In this document: positions 9,042 to 19,188 of the stretch, piece after piece
Layout of the letters: each line of letters starts with the position of its first letter
Numbering within the stretch: position 1 is the first letter of the stretch
DNA from: Stenotrophomonas maltophilia
GTDB lineage: Bacteria; Pseudomonadota; Gammaproteobacteria; Xanthomonadales; Xanthomonadaceae
Direction of reading: 5' to 3'
Length of the DNA stretch: 64,000 bases
NCBI RefSeq assembly: GCF_002138415.1
Contig: NZ_CP015612.1
Span: 3,078,001 to 3,142,000 of the forward strand
Translations under genes and position numbers: made by a program
The notes under the pieces: model-generated
What the model saw: the letters and a program-made list of their open reading frames with translations, nothing else
Database searches by the model: none
Told to the model about the DNA's origin: nothing

Positions 9042-10298
9042 ATGGACATGCATCCGCTGCTGCAGGTCCTGTTCCAGTTCGCCTTCTACTACCCGATGGT
9101 GATGGCGTTCTTCTGGATGTCCGGTGGCCTGTACTACTACTTCCGGCGCGAGCGGCATTCGCGGCCACGCAACGATCCACCGCTGATGATCGATCCACCG
9201 TTCGCCAGCCTGCTGATTCCCTGCCACAACGAAGCGGAGAACCTGGGCGACACGCTCGGCGCGGCACTGGCGCAGCGCTATCCGGCCGACTATGAAGTGA
9301 TCGCCATCGACGATGGCAGCAGCGACGACACCGGTGCCCGCCTGGATGCGCTGGCCGCGAAGTACCCGCGGCTGCGCGTGCTGCACCTGGATCGCAACCT
9401 GGGCAAGGCCAACGCCCTGCGCATGGGCGCGCTGGCGGCGCGCTCGGAATATCTTGTGTGCATCGACGGCGATGCAATGCTGGAAGAACACGCGCTGCAC
9501 TGGATGATCTGGCACCTGGTCAGTGGCAACCGGGTCGGCGCGGTCACCGGCAACCCGCGCATCCGCAACCGCTCCACCCTGCTCGGGCGCCTGCAGGTGG
9601 CCGAGTTCTCCTCGATCATCGGCATGATCAAGCGGGCGCAGCGCGTATATGGCCGCATCTTCACCATCTCCGGCGTGATCGCCGGCTTCCGACGCACTGC
9701 CCTGCACCAGGTCGGCTGGTGGTCGGATGACATGGTGACCGAGGACATCGACATCAGCTGGCGCCTGCAGCGCGCGCACTGGGACATCCGCTACGAACCC
9801 AACGCGCTGTGCTTCATCCTGATGCCGGAGACACTCAAGGGTCTGTGGCGGCAGCGGCTGCGCTGGGCCCAGGGCGGCGTGGAGGTGATGCTGCGCCACG
9901 CCCGCTCGCTGCTGCACTGGAAGGAGCGGCGCATGTGGGGCGTACTGCTGGAGTACGTACTGAGCGTGATCTGGGCCTACACCATGTTGTTCATCGTGCT
10001 GCTGTGGGCACTGGGCAAGTTCATCGAACTGCCGCCGCAACTGCATATCGCCAGCCTTTTGCCGGAGTGGCATGGCGTGATCCTGGCACTGGTCTGCCTG
10101 CTGCAGTTCGCCAGCAGCCTGATCATCGACCGGCGTTACGAGACACAGATTGGACGCAATTACTTCTGGGTCATCTGGTACCCGATGGCGTACTGGCTGA
10201 TCAGCCTTTCCACCACCCTGGTGGCGCTGCCGAAGACGCTGCTGCGCCGTCGCAGCAAGCGGGCCACCTGGACCAGCCCTGACCGGGGGATCCGATGA
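9042..10298 (+). CDS. pgaC: Poly-N-acetylglucosamine synthase PgaC (HmsR)
   Basis: Inner-membrane family-2 glycosyltransferase that polymerises UDP-GlcNAc into poly-beta-1,6-GlcNAc; in known systems it needs PgaD and c-di-GMP. 418 residues. Membrane segment about 8-30, catalytic GT2 domain with DDGSSDD near residue 90, DGD at 142-144, TEDIDISW, and Q271RLRW275, the QxxRW motif of processive transferases. Two or three C-terminal membrane helices follow. The ATG at 9042 lies one base after the pgaB stop; a second ATG two codons in is also possible. It overlaps pgaD by four bases (ATGA). Confidence 0.94.
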   Translation: MDMHPLLQVLFQFAFYYPMVMAFFWMSGGLYYYFRRERHSRPRNDPPLMIDPPFASLLIPCHNEAENLGDTLGAALAQRYPADYEVIAIDDGSSDDTGARLDALAAKYPRLRVLHLDRNLGKANALRMGALAARSEYLVCIDGDAMLEEHALHWMIWHLVSGNRVGAVTGNPRIRNRSTLLGRLQVAEFSSIIGMIKRAQRVYGRIFTISGVIAGFRRTALHQVGWWSDDMVTEDIDISWRLQRAHWDIRYEPNALCFILMPETLKGLWRQRLRWAQGGVEVMLRHARSLLHWKERRMWGVLLEYVLSVIWAYTMLFIVLLWALGKFIELPPQLHIASLLPEWHGVILALVCLLQFASSLIIDRRYETQIGRNYFWVIWYPMAYWLISLSTTLVALPKTLLRRRSKRATWTSPDRGIR

Positions 10299-10765
10299 AC
10301 GCGCAACGCCCGTCCAACCGCTTCGACTCGCGGATGATCCGCAAGCCGCACCGCCAGCCACGCTTCCAGCGCACCGCGTGGGGCTTCGTCACCCTGGCGT
10401 TCTGGGGCTTCTACTTCTACCTGTGGGCGCCCTTGGTGACCCTGCTCTCGTGGCTGATCGGTGGCCAGCTGGCATGGCGGCAACTGTACGAACGGCAGAA
10501 CCAGTTCGACCCGTACGTGCTGGTCGCGCTGCCATTGATGCTGCTGTGCGCCAGCGTGCTGCTGATCGGCTGGGCCGAGTACAACCGCGCCCGTTTCCGC
10601 GGCCGCGACCGGCGCCTGCCGCGGCCGTTGGCCAGCCTCAATGAAGTGGCCGCCGACCTCGGGGCCAGCACCGGGCTGGCCGAGCGGCTGCTGGGCTGCA
10701 AGGCCGCCACGCTGCACATGGACGATCACGCGCGGCCGATCGGCATCCGCCGCGAGGTGGTGTAA
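10295..10765 (+). CDS. pgaD: PgaD-like accessory protein of poly-GlcNAc synthase (HmsS)
   Basis: A 156-residue small membrane protein that in E. coli forms the c-di-GMP-responsive synthase complex with PgaC. Two hydrophobic segments (about 28-52 and 72-95) are followed by a basic cytoplasmic stretch (YNRARFRGRDRR), the usual PgaD layout. Sequence conservation in this family is low, so the call leans on position as fourth gene of pgaABCD and on topology. It starts within the pgaC stop (ATGA overlap). The REP array begins 14 bp after its stop. Confidence 0.85.
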   Translation: MNAQRPSNRFDSRMIRKPHRQPRFQRTAWGFVTLAFWGFYFYLWAPLVTLLSWLIGGQLAWRQLYERQNQFDPYVLVALPLMLLCASVLLIGWAEYNRARFRGRDRRLPRPLASLNEVAADLGASTGLAERLLGCKAATLHMDDHARPIGIRREVV

Positions 10766-10779
10766 CTCGATTGCCCTGG

Positions 10780-10958
10780 GTGCCGACCTTGGTCGGCACT
10801 TGCTTTGGTAGATGCCGACCTTGGTCGGCGTTCTCTCTGGTGGGTGCCGACCTTGGTCGGCGTTCTCTCTGGTAGGTGCCGACCTTGGTCGGCGTTCTCT
10901 CTGGTGGGTGCCGACCTTGGTCGGCGTTCTCTCTGGTGGGTGCCGACCTTGGTCGGCA
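10780..10958. repeat. Six-copy tandem array of REP hairpins, 32-nt period
   Basis: The palindromic core TGCCGACCTTGGTCGGC begins at 10781, 10813, 10845, 10877, 10909 and 10941, an exact period of 32 bp. The spacer is GTTCTCTCTGGTGGG with small changes (GTAGG once). The first and last copies keep the full GTGCC...GGCAC palindrome ends. The cores are GTAG-REP (SMAG) sequences, but head-to-tail amplification in the same orientation is unusual. The array lies between the convergent genes pgaD and proA. Confidence 0.9.
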
Positions 10959-10978
10959 CCGGGGTCTACCGCGAAGAG

Positions 10979-11002
10979 CATCCACGCGTGGCGTGGATCT
11001 AC
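10979..11002 (-). repeat. GTAG-type REP overlapping the proA stop codon
   Basis: CATCCACGC-GTG-GCGTGGATCTAC: a 9-bp stem and a GTAG end read on the minus strand. The TAG of GTAG is the stop codon of proA. Confidence 0.88.
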
Positions 11003-12246
11003 TTGCGCGTCTGCCCTTCACCGCGCACGACAAATCGTTCGACGGTGAGCGCTTCCAGCCCCATCGGGCCGTAGGCGTGCAGGCGCGTGGTGGAAATGCC
11101 GATCTCGCTGCCCAGGCCCAGCTGGCCACCATCGGAGAAGCGCGACGAAGCGTTGACCATCACCACCGCCGAGCGCAGTGCGTTGACGAAGCGCTCGGCG
11201 TGGCTGGCGTCTTTGGTGGCGATCACTTCGGTGTGGTCGGAGGTATAGGTGCGGATGTGCGCGATGGCCGCATCAAGATCATCAACCACGCGCACCGCCA
11301 GTACCAGATCGAGGAACTCGGCGGCGTAGTCGTCTTCGGTGGCCAACGTGCTGCCCGGCAGCAGCGGCTGCGCCATTGCATCGGCGCGCAGCTGCACGCC
11401 GCGCTCACCGAGCGCTTGTGCCACGCGCGGCAGGAATGCTTCGGCCACATCGCGGTGCACCAGCAGGGTCTCCAGCGAATTGCAGGCTGCAGGGCGGCTG
11501 CACTTGCCATCCACCAGCAGATCGATGGCTTTGCCGAGGTCGGCGCTGGCATCCACGAACAGGTGGCAGACACCCTTGTAGTGCTTGATCACCGGCACGC
11601 GCGCATGCTCGGCGACGAAGCGGATCAGGCCTTCGCCGCCACGCGGAATGGCCAGGTCGATCAGCGCATGCAGCTGCAGCAGTTCCAGCATCGCTTCGCG
11701 GCGCAGGTCGGTCAGCACGGTCACCGCCGCCGGCGGTACGCCGTTGGCCTTCAATGCGCCGGAAAGCGCCTGGGCGATGGCGGTGTTGGAGTGGATCGCC
11801 TCGGAACCACCGCGCAGGATCACGCCATTGCCGGCCTTCAGGCACAGCGCCGCGGCTTCGGCGGTCACGTTCGGGCGCGCCTCGTAGATCATCGCGATCA
11901 CGCCCAGTGGCACCCGCACCTTCTGCACACGGATGCCGTTCGGGCGCACGTCGTCGCGGGTCACCTGGCCGACCGGATCGGGCAGCCCCGCCACTTCGCG
12001 CACCGCTTCGGCCATCGCGAACAGACGTGCCGGGTCCAGTGCCAGGCGATCGAGCATGGCAGTGCCCACGCCCTTGTCGCGCGCGGCCGCCAGATCGCGC
12101 GCGTTGCCGGCCAGGATCAGCCCGGCATTCACTTCCAGCGCCTGCGCCATCGCCAGCAGCAGCGTGCGGCGGGCCGCACTGTCGAGACCTGCAACGATCT
12201 GCGCCGCATCGCGGCAGGCGCGCGCCTGCGCTTCGATTTCGCTCAT
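10999..12246 (-). CDS. proA: Gamma-glutamyl phosphate reductase (ProA)
   Basis: Reduces gamma-glutamyl phosphate with NADPH to glutamate semialdehyde, the second step of proline synthesis, in the cytoplasm. 415 residues, against 417 in E. coli. Recognisable pieces are [28 protein letters not shown] and the catalytic-Cys region [18 protein letters not shown]. The ATG at 12246 has AGGA seven bases upstream and gives the family length; an ATG at 12270 that overlaps the proB stop (ATGA) is an alternative and would couple translation. Last gene of the arg-pro operon. Its TAG stop is contributed by a GTAG REP. Confidence 0.95.
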   Translation of the reverse strand: MSEIEAQARACRDAAQIVAGLDSAARRTLLLAMAQALEVNAGLILAGNARDLAAARDKGVGTAMLDRLALDPARLFAMAEAVREVAGLPDPVGQVTRDDVRPNGIRVQKVRVPLGVIAMIYEARPNVTAEAAALCLKAGNGVILRGGSEAIHSNTAIAQALSGALKANGVPPAAVTVLTDLRREAMLELLQLHALIDLAIPRGGEGLIRFVAEHARVPVIKHYKGVCHLFVDASADLGKAIDLLVDGKCSRPAACNSLETLLVHRDVAEAFLPRVAQALGERGVQLRADAMAQPLLPGSTLATEDDYAAEFLDLVLAVRVVDDLDAAIAHIRTYTSDHTEVIATKDASHAERFVNALRSAVVMVNASSRFSDGGQLGLGSEIGISTTRLHAYGPMGLEALTVERFVVRGEGQTRK

Positions 12247-12266
12247 CGGGGTGTCCTTCAAACCGG

Positions 12267-13424
12267 TCATGGCAGCACCAGGTCGTCGCGATGGACGACG
12301 CTGCCGCCGTAGTTGTAGCCGAGCACGGCCTGGATGTCGCGCGAATGGTGGCCGGCGATCCGGCGCACGTCATCGGCGGCGTACTGGCTGACGCCGCGCG
12401 CCACACAGACACGCCCCTGCGGCGCGATCCAGCACACCTGCACCATGTCGCCACGGCGGAACATGCCCTCCGCGCCGGTGATGCCGCCGGGCAGCAGCGA
12501 GGCGCCCTTCTCGCGCATGGCCTGTGCCGCACCGGCATCGATCACGATCGCGCCTTCGGTCAGCGGTGCATGCCGCAGCCAGTGCTTGCGGGCCGCCTCG
12601 CGGCTGCGCGCGGCGTGGATGCGGGTACCGAACAGGCGGTCCTGCGCCAGTGCACGCACCACATCGCTGCTGCGGCCGTTGAAAAGGTAGGTCTCGATGC
12701 CGAGACGACCGGCCTTGGCCGCCGCTTCCAGCTTGGTGCGCATGCCGCCGGTACCGGCGCGCGAGCCGGCGCCGCCGGCCATCGCCAGCACCTCGTCACT
12801 CAGTTCCGGCACGTCGTGCAGCGGCCGCGCGTCGGCCACGGTGCGCGGGTCGGCGCTGTACAGGCCATCGATGTCGGTGGCGATGAACAGCGCATCGGCA
12901 TCGACCAGCGCCGCCACCGTCGCCGCCAGGTTGTCGTTGTCGCCAAGCTTGAGCTCGTCCACCGACACGGTGTCGTTCTCGTTGACCACCGGCAATGCTC
13001 CCAGCCGCAGCAGTTCGTTGAGCGTGGCGCGGGCGTTGAGGTAGCGGCGGCGGTTGCGCAGGTCGTCATGGGTCAGCAGCACCTGCGCCACCGGGCGCTC
13101 GAAGAAGCGTTGCCAGAGCCCGATCAGCTGGGCCTGGCCGAGCGCGGCCAGTGCCTGGCGCGCCGCCATCGCCGCACCGGGTTCATCGGCCCGCGGCAGG
13201 ATCGCGCGCCCCGCCGCAACCGCACCGGACGACACGATCACCACCTCGCGCCCGGCCAGTACATTGGCCGAGACGAACTGGGCCAGGCCCAGCGCGTGGC
13301 GCGGCGACAGGCCACCGCCATCAGCCGCCAGCAGGCTGCTGCCGACCTTCAGCACCGCACGCCGCCAGAGTGGCAGCGCTTGTTCGGGGAACGGCGAGGC
13401 GACGTTGGCGGCGTGCAGGGTCAT
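12267..13424 (-). CDS. proB: Glutamate 5-kinase (ProB)
   Basis: Phosphorylates glutamate in the first, feedback-controlled step of proline synthesis. 385 residues. Amino-acid-kinase domain with VLKVGSSLL near residue 25, [23 protein letters not shown] and [11 protein letters not shown], then a C-terminal PUA domain from about residue 290. It lies 11 bp after the YciI-like gene and abuts proA, so proBA ride on the arginine operon; both pathways draw on glutamate. Confidence 0.96.
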   Translation of the reverse strand: MTLHAANVASPFPEQALPLWRRAVLKVGSSLLAADGGGLSPRHALGLAQFVSANVLAGREVVIVSSGAVAAGRAILPRADEPGAAMAARQALAALGQAQLIGLWQRFFERPVAQVLLTHDDLRNRRRYLNARATLNELLRLGALPVVNENDTVSVDELKLGDNDNLAATVAALVDADALFIATDIDGLYSADPRTVADARPLHDVPELSDEVLAMAGGAGSRAGTGGMRTKLEAAAKAGRLGIETYLFNGRSSDVVRALAQDRLFGTRIHAARSREAARKHWLRHAPLTEGAIVIDAGAAQAMREKGASLLPGGITGAEGMFRRGDMVQVCWIAPQGRVCVARGVSQYAADDVRRIAGHHSRDIQAVLGYNYGGSVVHRDDLVLP

Positions 13425-13435
13425 CGGTCAGGGCC

Positions 13436-13699
13436 TCAGCGGGTATTCCATTCGTGCACGGTCAGGTCGGAGGCCTGCATCGTCACCAGCGGATCGGTGG
13501 CGATGATGGCCTGCGCCTGCGCCAGGCTGTCCACGTTGCACAGCACATAGGCACCACCGCTGCCATCGGCGAAACCACCGGTCAACTGCAGCTTGCCCTG
13601 CGCCTGCAACGCGTCGAGGAATTCGCGGTGCGGCTGCACCGCTGCATCGTTGAAGTCCGGCCGGCGCATGGCCATCACCAGGTAGACGGTGCCCGCCAT
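13436..13699 (-). CDS. YciI-like protein
   Basis: 87-residue small protein of the YciI-like (dimeric ferredoxin-like fold) family: YLVMAMRRPDF at the start, HREFLDALQAQGKL in the middle and the closing DPLVTMQASDLTVHEW pattern. No function is established for most members. Its ATG shares one base with the argH stop (TGATG), so it is translated from the arg-pro operon between argH and proB. A role in the pathway is not shown. Confidence 0.8.
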   Translation of the reverse strand: MAGTVYLVMAMRRPDFNDAAVQPHREFLDALQAQGKLQLTGGFADGSGGAYVLCNVDSLAQAQAIIATDPLVTMQASDLTVHEWNTR

Positions 13700-14994
13700 C
13701 AGGACAGCGCCTGCCAGCGCGCGTGCAGTTCGTCCACGCGCAGGTCGGCTGCCGAACCCGGCGATACGCGTGCGGCCAGGCTGCCTTCCGGGGTACGCCC
13801 CTGCCCTGCGCTGTCGGCGCCGGCCGCCGCAGCCTTGTAGGCCTCACGGAACGGCACACCGGCCACGGCCGCTTCCACCGCCACGTCAGTCGCATACATG
13901 CCCGAGTCGATCGCTGCGCGCAGCCGGTCGTCACGCCACTCCAGATTGGCCAGCAGCGCCGGCAGCAGTTCCAGCGCGGCCAGGCCACGGCCGAAGCCGT
14001 GGAAGATGGCGCCCTTGGACGACTGCAGGTCGCGGTGGTAGCCCGAAGGCAGCGACAGCAACTGCTCGATCTCGGTGCGCGCGGCGGCGACGCTGGCGTG
14101 GGTGGCGCGCATCAGTTCGATCACGTCCGGGTTGCGCTTGTTCGGCATGATCGAACTGCCGGTGGTGTACTGCGCCGGCAGCGCGACGAAACCGAACTCG
14201 GCGCTGGTGAACAGCGACAGATCCCAGGCGATGCGGCGCAGGTCCAGCGTGGCACCGCCGAGGGCTTCCAGTGCGGCCAGCTCAAACTTGCCGCGCGACA
14301 GCTGCGCGTAGATCGGCGAGATCTGCATGCGGGCGAAACCGAGCGCGGCCGTGGTGTGCTCACGGTCCAGCGGCAGGTTCACACCGTAGCCGGCAGCCGT
14401 GCCCAGCGGGTTGGCATCGACCAGCGCGTGGGTATCACGCGCACGCACGGCGTTGTCGATGAAGGCCTCGGCCCAGCCGGCCCACCACATGCCCGCCGAG
14501 GACACCACGGCGCGCTGGATGTGGGTGTAGCCGGGAATCGGCAGGTCCTTCTCGGCCTGCGCGCGGTCCAGCGCAACCTTGGCCACTTCGGCGCTGAGCT
14601 GGGCCACGCGTTTCAGCTTTTCCTTCAGCCACAGGCGGGTGGCAACCAGGATCTGGTCGTTGCGGCTGCGGCCGGTGTGGATCTTGCGGCCGGCATCACC
14701 GAGGCGTTCGGTCAGGCGCGCTTCGATCGCCGAGTGGCCATCTTCGTACTGCGTATCAAGCACGAAGCGGCCTTCGCGGAAGTCCTGCGCCAGCACGTCG
14801 AGCTCGCGCAGCAGGCCGGCCAGCTCGTCGGCGCTGAGGATGCCGATGTGCTGCAGGCCCTGCGCATGCGCGGCGCTGGCGGCGATGTCATGCAGGAAGA
14901 ACTCGCGGTCGAGGATCACGTCGTCGCCGGCGAGGAAGGTCTGGATCTGGGCGTCGACGGCGACGCCGGGCTTCTGCCAAAGAAGGTCTGCCAT
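13699..14994 (-). CDS. argH: Argininosuccinate lyase (ArgH)
   Basis: Splits argininosuccinate into arginine and fumarate, the last step of arginine synthesis. 431 residues. The fumarase/aspartase superfamily signature [12 protein letters not shown] is intact, and HTGRSRNDQ and the substrate-binding region TEVE-like [10 protein letters not shown] are also present. Start at [10 protein letters not shown], chosen for GGAG six bases upstream; longer in-frame starts have no ribosome site and non-family sequence. It follows argC by 20 bp in the operon. Confidence 0.96.
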   Translation of the reverse strand: MADLLWQKPGVAVDAQIQTFLAGDDVILDREFFLHDIAASAAHAQGLQHIGILSADELAGLLRELDVLAQDFREGRFVLDTQYEDGHSAIEARLTERLGDAGRKIHTGRSRNDQILVATRLWLKEKLKRVAQLSAEVAKVALDRAQAEKDLPIPGYTHIQRAVVSSAGMWWAGWAEAFIDNAVRARDTHALVDANPLGTAAGYGVNLPLDREHTTAALGFARMQISPIYAQLSRGKFELAALEALGGATLDLRRIAWDLSLFTSAEFGFVALPAQYTTGSSIMPNKRNPDVIELMRATHASVAAARTEIEQLLSLPSGYHRDLQSSKGAIFHGFGRGLAALELLPALLANLEWRDDRLRAAIDSGMYATDVAVEAAVAGVPFREAYKAAAAGADSAGQGRTPEGSLAARVSPGSAADLRVDELHARWQALS

Positions 14995-15014
14995 GGGGGC
15001 TCCGGAATACGTGT

Positions 15015-15968
15015 TCAGTGCGGGATCGACGTCAGTTCGTCGATGCCCAGCGCGAGGTTGAGGTTCTGCATGGCCTGGGTGGCTGCACCCTTGAGCAGGT
15101 TGTCCAGGGTCGCCACCACCACGACCCGCTTGCCGCCCGGGGCCAGGGTGAAGCCACCGACCTGGGCACCGTGTCGGCCAGCAATGCGGCTGACCCACGG
15201 CGCGTCATCCACCACTTCGATCAGCGGTTCGCCGGCATAGGCCTGCTGGAAGCGTTCGACGATCTGTTCGCGGGTCTGCACGCGGTTCAGCCACAGGTTG
15301 GCGGTGAGCGTGATGCCGCGGAAATGCGGCGCGACATGCGGCATGAACTCAACCGCCACGCCCAGCTGCACCGACACCTCGCGCTCATGCACGTGGTTGG
15401 TCAGCGCATATGGCATCAGGTTGTCTGCCAGCAGTTCGACGTTGTTCTTGTCCGACGGCGTGGTACCGGCACCGGAGTAGCCGGACACACCGAAGCACTG
15501 CGGCGGGCCGGCCAGCAGGTCCAGCAGCGGATGCACCGCCAGCTGCATCGCCGTGGCATAGCAGCCCGGGTTGCTGATGTGCTTCTGGCCGTTGTAGCGG
15601 CCGCGGGTCAGCTCCGGCAGGCCGTAGTACCAGCTGTTGTCGAAGCGATAGTCGGCCGACAGGTCGACGATGACGGTGTCCGGCTTCGCCGTTTCCAATG
15701 CCGCCACGAACGGAGCGGCCAGGCCGTTGGGCAGGGCCAGGATCACCGCGTCCACGCCCTTGGCGGCCACCGCGTCGGCGTCCAGGTTCTCGTACTGCAG
15801 CTCACCCTGGAATTCCGGGTGATGGTCGGACAGGCGCTGCCCGGCACGCTCGCGCGAGGAGACGAAGGCCAGTTTCAGGCGCGGATGCGCGGCCACCAGC
15901 TTGATCAGCTCGGCGCCGGTATGGCCACGGGCCCCGACGATGCCCAGGGTGAAAGTCGAATCGTTCAT
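15015..15968 (-). CDS. argC: N-acetyl-gamma-glutamyl-phosphate reductase (ArgC)
   Basis: NADPH-dependent reduction of N-acetylglutamyl phosphate to the semialdehyde. 317 residues. The N-terminal Rossmann motif [13 protein letters not shown] and the active-site region [15 protein letters not shown] with the catalytic Cys are clear. The start at MNDSTFTLG overlaps the stop of the preceding GNAT gene by four bases (ATGA), which supports it over longer forms. Confidence 0.95.
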   Translation of the reverse strand: MNDSTFTLGIVGARGHTGAELIKLVAAHPRLKLAFVSSRERAGQRLSDHHPEFQGELQYENLDADAVAAKGVDAVILALPNGLAAPFVAALETAKPDTVIVDLSADYRFDNSWYYGLPELTRGRYNGQKHISNPGCYATAMQLAVHPLLDLLAGPPQCFGVSGYSGAGTTPSDKNNVELLADNLMPYALTNHVHEREVSVQLGVAVEFMPHVAPHFRGITLTANLWLNRVQTREQIVERFQQAYAGEPLIEVVDDAPWVSRIAGRHGAQVGGFTLAPGGKRVVVVATLDNLLKGAATQAMQNLNLALGIDELTSIPH

Positions 15969-16567
15969 GCGTGACTGTCCAGGCGGTACTGCAGGTGGCG
16001 CTTCACGCCCTGCCATTCCGCATCGATGATGGAGAAGATGACGGTGTCGCGCGGCGTGCCGTCGGCATGCCGCTTGTGGTTGCGCAGCACGCCATCCTGC
16101 TTGGCGCCGAGGCGGGCGATGGCGGTGCGCGAGGTGAAGTTGAACCAGCTGGTTTCCAGCACCACGCTGATGCAGCCCATGGCCTCGAAGGCGTGCTGCA
16201 GCAGCAACAGCTTGGCTTCGGTGTTGGCGCCGGTGCGCTGCACGCGCGGCGCATACCAGGTGTAGCCGAGGCTGAGCTTGGGCACGCCGGCATCCATGTC
16301 GTAGAAGCGCGTGCTGCCGATGATCTCACCCGCCGCATCGCGGATCACGAAGGGCAGCACCTTGCCTTCGGCCTGCGCCTGCAGCGCGGCCTGCACATAG
16401 GCCTCGGCCCGGTCCGGTGACGGCACCTGGGTGTACCAGAGCCGGTCCAGGCCGCTGCCTTCCAGCGCATCGCGCAGACCCGGCACGTGCTCCATCTGCA
16501 GCGGCTGCAGGGTTACGTGCTGGCCGCGCAGGGTGGGAACCGTGTTCCAGGCATCGAGGTTGCTCAT
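15965..16567 (-). CDS. GNAT-family N-acetyltransferase (RimJ/RimL type)
   Basis: 200 residues. The GNAT fold is recognisable: the N-terminal [18 protein letters not shown] start ([12 protein letters not shown]), a central strand [11 protein letters not shown] and the acetyl-CoA-binding loop region [16 protein letters not shown], ending like ribosomal-protein/amino-acid acetyltransferases of the RimJ/RimL type. The substrate is unknown. It sits between argB (3 bp gap) and argC (4 bp overlap), so it is tightly co-expressed with arginine synthesis. The synthase step of the pathway is already covered by the fused NAGS domain of ArgB, so its role is open. Confidence 0.8.
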   Translation of the reverse strand: MSNLDAWNTVPTLRGQHVTLQPLQMEHVPGLRDALEGSGLDRLWYTQVPSPDRAEAYVQAALQAQAEGKVLPFVIRDAAGEIIGSTRFYDMDAGVPKLSLGYTWYAPRVQRTGANTEAKLLLLQHAFEAMGCISVVLETSWFNFTSRTAIARLGAKQDGVLRNHKRHADGTPRDTVIFSIIDAEWQGVKRHLQYRLDSHA

Positions 16568-16570
16568 CGC

Positions 16571-17899
16571 TCAGCCCTGCAGGCTTGGGGTGCGCTGCGC
16601 GCAATGATCGACATAGGTCCTGATGCGGTCGATGCCATCGGCGCCGTACCAGAACACCTTCCAATGGTCCTGCTTGTAACAGCCATCGGATTCGGCGTAG
16701 TAGAAGTGATTGATCGGGTTGCCATGGCGCGAACGCCAGAACAGCTGCGGCGTTTCTTCCAGCATCACGTTCCAGACCGCGCGGCCCAGGCCCTCGCCCT
16801 GAGCATCGTCGAGCACGGCGAACTTGTCCAGGTACACGCCCTCGGCTTCGTCAGTGAGGATGACTGCGGTGCGGTAGTTCTCGCTGACATAGGCACGCAG
16901 CAGCTTCGTCTTTTCGAAGTACTCCGGCACCAGGGTGCGGCCGAAGCTGGATTCGATCAGGCCCTTCAGACGCGGCAGGTCCAGCTCGTTCCAGGCAGTG
17001 GCGCGCAGCACCTTTTCGCCCTTGCGCACCAGCGTGCCCGACCCCTTGTGGGTGAACAGTTCCTTGGCCAGGTCGGCCGGACGCGTGATCGACACCGACG
17101 ATTCCAGCGGCAGGCGGTCGAGCAGATCCTTGATCTGTTCAATCTTCACCTTCATGCCACCGTGGATCCACGGCTGCGCGATCAGGTGGTCGTACTCGGT
17201 GGACAGGTTGATCGAATCGATCACGTTGCCCTGCTCGTCCAGCAGGCCGCCGGTGCCGGTCAGGAAGATGATCTTGTACGGTTGCAGCTCCTGCACCAGC
17301 TCGTTGGCGGCGAAGTCGGCGTTGACGTTGAGGATCTGGCCGCCAGCGGTTTCGCCCAGGCTGGTGATGACCGGGATCGACCCGGCGCGCAGGCTGGCCT
17401 CGATCGGTGCCAGGTTGACCTTTTTCACCTCGCCGACCAGGCCGTAGGTGTCCACGTCCAGGTACTCGGCCTCGAACACACCGCCGGTGATCGAGGTGGC
17501 ACGCGCGCCGTTCTGCTGCAGCGCCTCGACCAGGCGCAGGTTGGATTGCTGGAACACCCGACGCACGATCGCCAGCGCTTCCGGCGAAGTCACGCGCAGG
17601 CCGTTGACGGTCTGCTTCTCGATGCCGGCGGCGGACAGTTCGGCATCCAGCTGCGGGCCGGCGCCGTGCAGCACGATCGGGGTCAGGCCGACTTCCTGCA
17701 GGAATGACAGCGAGGAGGTCAGCGCTTCGAGATCGTCGCGCAGCACCGCGCCGCCGACCTTGACCACGGCGAAGCGCTTGGCGTCCAGCTGCGAGAAACG
17801 CTTGAGGTACTGGCTGATCTCCTTCGCGCTGGCCATGCTGGAAAGCAGGCGCACGATGGTCTGGCGGGTCTGGCGGTGGGGCTGGAGGGCAGGAGACAT
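16571..17899 (-). CDS. argB: Bifunctional N-acetylglutamate synthase/kinase (xanthomonad NAGS/K)
   Basis: Catalyses both the acetylation of glutamate and the phosphorylation of N-acetylglutamate, the first two steps of arginine synthesis. 442 residues, too long for a plain kinase (about 260-300). Amino-acid-kinase domain at about 40-285 ([32 protein letters not shown]), then a C-terminal acetyltransferase domain at about 290-442 ([28 protein letters not shown]), the architecture of the vertebrate-like NAGS/K known from Xanthomonas. The start at 17899 is the longest form; [11 protein letters not shown] (22 codons in) is an alternative. Confidence 0.93.
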   Translation of the reverse strand: MSPALQPHRQTRQTIVRLLSSMASAKEISQYLKRFSQLDAKRFAVVKVGGAVLRDDLEALTSSLSFLQEVGLTPIVLHGAGPQLDAELSAAGIEKQTVNGLRVTSPEALAIVRRVFQQSNLRLVEALQQNGARATSITGGVFEAEYLDVDTYGLVGEVKKVNLAPIEASLRAGSIPVITSLGETAGGQILNVNADFAANELVQELQPYKIIFLTGTGGLLDEQGNVIDSINLSTEYDHLIAQPWIHGGMKVKIEQIKDLLDRLPLESSVSITRPADLAKELFTHKGSGTLVRKGEKVLRATAWNELDLPRLKGLIESSFGRTLVPEYFEKTKLLRAYVSENYRTAVILTDEAEGVYLDKFAVLDDAQGEGLGRAVWNVMLEETPQLFWRSRHGNPINHFYYAESDGCYKQDHWKVFWYGADGIDRIRTYVDHCAQRTPSLQG

Positions 17900-17974
17900 T
17901 TCGGTTTCGTCACAGGCGGCGGTCGCCGCGTTGCAGTTCCACCCGGCCAGGGCCGGGCGGCGTTGTGGGGTCGA

Positions 17975-19063
17975 TCAGGCGCCGGCGGCGATGATGCGGT
18001 GCACGGCGTCGGTGTAGCGCTGCAGCTGGTCCAGCGTCACGAACTCATCGGCGGTATGGGCCTGGGCGATGTCGCCCGGGCCGAACACCAGCGTGGTGTA
18101 GCCAGCAGCGGAGAACAGCGAGGCCTCTGTCCAGAAGTCCACCGCGTTGCCGATCGGCAGCTCCAGCGCATCGGCCACGTCGCGCGCCAGCAGGCGGCGG
18201 TTCTCGGCCTCGGCGATGTCACCGGCCGGCAGGCTGGGGCCACGGAAAGTTTCGGTGAACAGTGCCGCTTCCGGTTCGGCGAAGCCGGCGAAAGTAGCGA
18301 GCAATCCATCGATATCCATCGACGGCAGCGGACGGAACCCGAACCGCACTTCGGCGGCCGGCGCGATCATGTTGGCCTTGATCCCGCCTTCGACGCGACC
18401 GATGTTGAAGCGCAGGCCGGTGAGGCCGCCGAAGCGTGCCGAGGCCAGCGATTCCACATGGTCCAATGCGCGGTTGCCCCAACGCATGGCCTGGTGCAGC
18501 GCGCTGGCGGCCGCATCCTGCTTGCCCGAAGCGTGCCCGGCGCGGCCGGCGAACTGCATCAGCACCGAACTGATGCCACGGTGCGCCAGCACCGCTTCGC
18601 TCATGGTCGGCTCCGCCACCAGCACCGCTTCATACGGCAGGCCACGGGCCAGGAACGCGGCGATGCAGCGCGGATCGTTGGCTTCCTCGTCGCTGGAGAA
18701 CAGGAACGCGGCGTCGCCATCGCTGGCATTGGCCGCGGCCACCAGCGCAGCGGCCGCGCCCTTGATGTCACACACGCCGAGGCCGACCACGCGGTCGTCC
18801 AGGCGGCGCATCACGTGCGGGTCGGCACTCCAGTGCGGCGAGTCCGGCACGGTGTCCAGATGCACGTTGAACAGGTACTTCGGCGTGCCGCGCACGGCAT
18901 ACAGGCTGACCGCACCGGCACCGTGGTCGATCACCTCGACGTTGAACCCGGGCAGGTTCGCGCGCAGGTAATCGAAGATGCCACCGGTGGTGATCGCACG
19001 CGGCGGGTTGCGGGTGTCGAAAGACACCAGGGCCTGCAGATGCGAGATCGTCTGTTCAAGCAT
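17975..19063 (-). CDS. argE: N-acetyl-L-citrulline deacetylase (ArgE-like)
   Basis: M20-family metal hydrolase of 362 residues. In xanthomonads, which make acetylcitrulline by acetylornithine transcarbamylase, this enzyme removes the acetyl group from acetylcitrulline to give citrulline. Metal-site motifs seen are VHLDTVPDS (His-x-Asp) and SSDEEANDP (Glu-Glu). The assignment to acetylcitrulline rather than acetylornithine rests on the adjacent argF'. The start MLEQTISHLQ was preferred to one 20 codons earlier because GGAT lies just upstream and it begins at the family N-terminus. It lies between argG and argB. Confidence 0.88.
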   Translation of the reverse strand: MLEQTISHLQALVSFDTRNPPRAITTGGIFDYLRANLPGFNVEVIDHGAGAVSLYAVRGTPKYLFNVHLDTVPDSPHWSADPHVMRRLDDRVVGLGVCDIKGAAAALVAAANASDGDAAFLFSSDEEANDPRCIAAFLARGLPYEAVLVAEPTMSEAVLAHRGISSVLMQFAGRAGHASGKQDAAASALHQAMRWGNRALDHVESLASARFGGLTGLRFNIGRVEGGIKANMIAPAAEVRFGFRPLPSMDIDGLLATFAGFAEPEAALFTETFRGPSLPAGDIAEAENRRLLARDVADALELPIGNAVDFWTEASLFSAAGYTTLVFGPGDIAQAHTADEFVTLDQLQRYTDAVHRIIAAGA

Positions 19064-19106
19064 GAATCCAAGATCCTTCAGTACAACGTGTACCGGCTGG
19101 AGGAGA

Positions 19107-19129
19107 GCCCCCTTGATGTTCAAGGGGGC
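19107..19129. repeat. Hairpin in the argG-argE' gap
   Basis: A perfect 9-bp stem GCCCCCTTG / CAAGGGGGC with a 5-nt loop, inside the operon transcript, with no T run. It could act in RNA processing or stability. A second short palindrome, CAATCGCT-C-AGCGATTG at 19182-19198, covers the argG stop. Confidence 0.6.
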
Positions 19130-19188
19130 GCGCCAACGGCGCGGGGATTAGGTGGAATGCGCGGGAGACGCGCGCGCAATTCAATCGC

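Noticed and set aside
10780..10958. CRISPR array (regular 32-bp repeats)
   Set aside because: Spacers are the same sequence each time, the repeat is a REP palindrome, and no cas genes are present.
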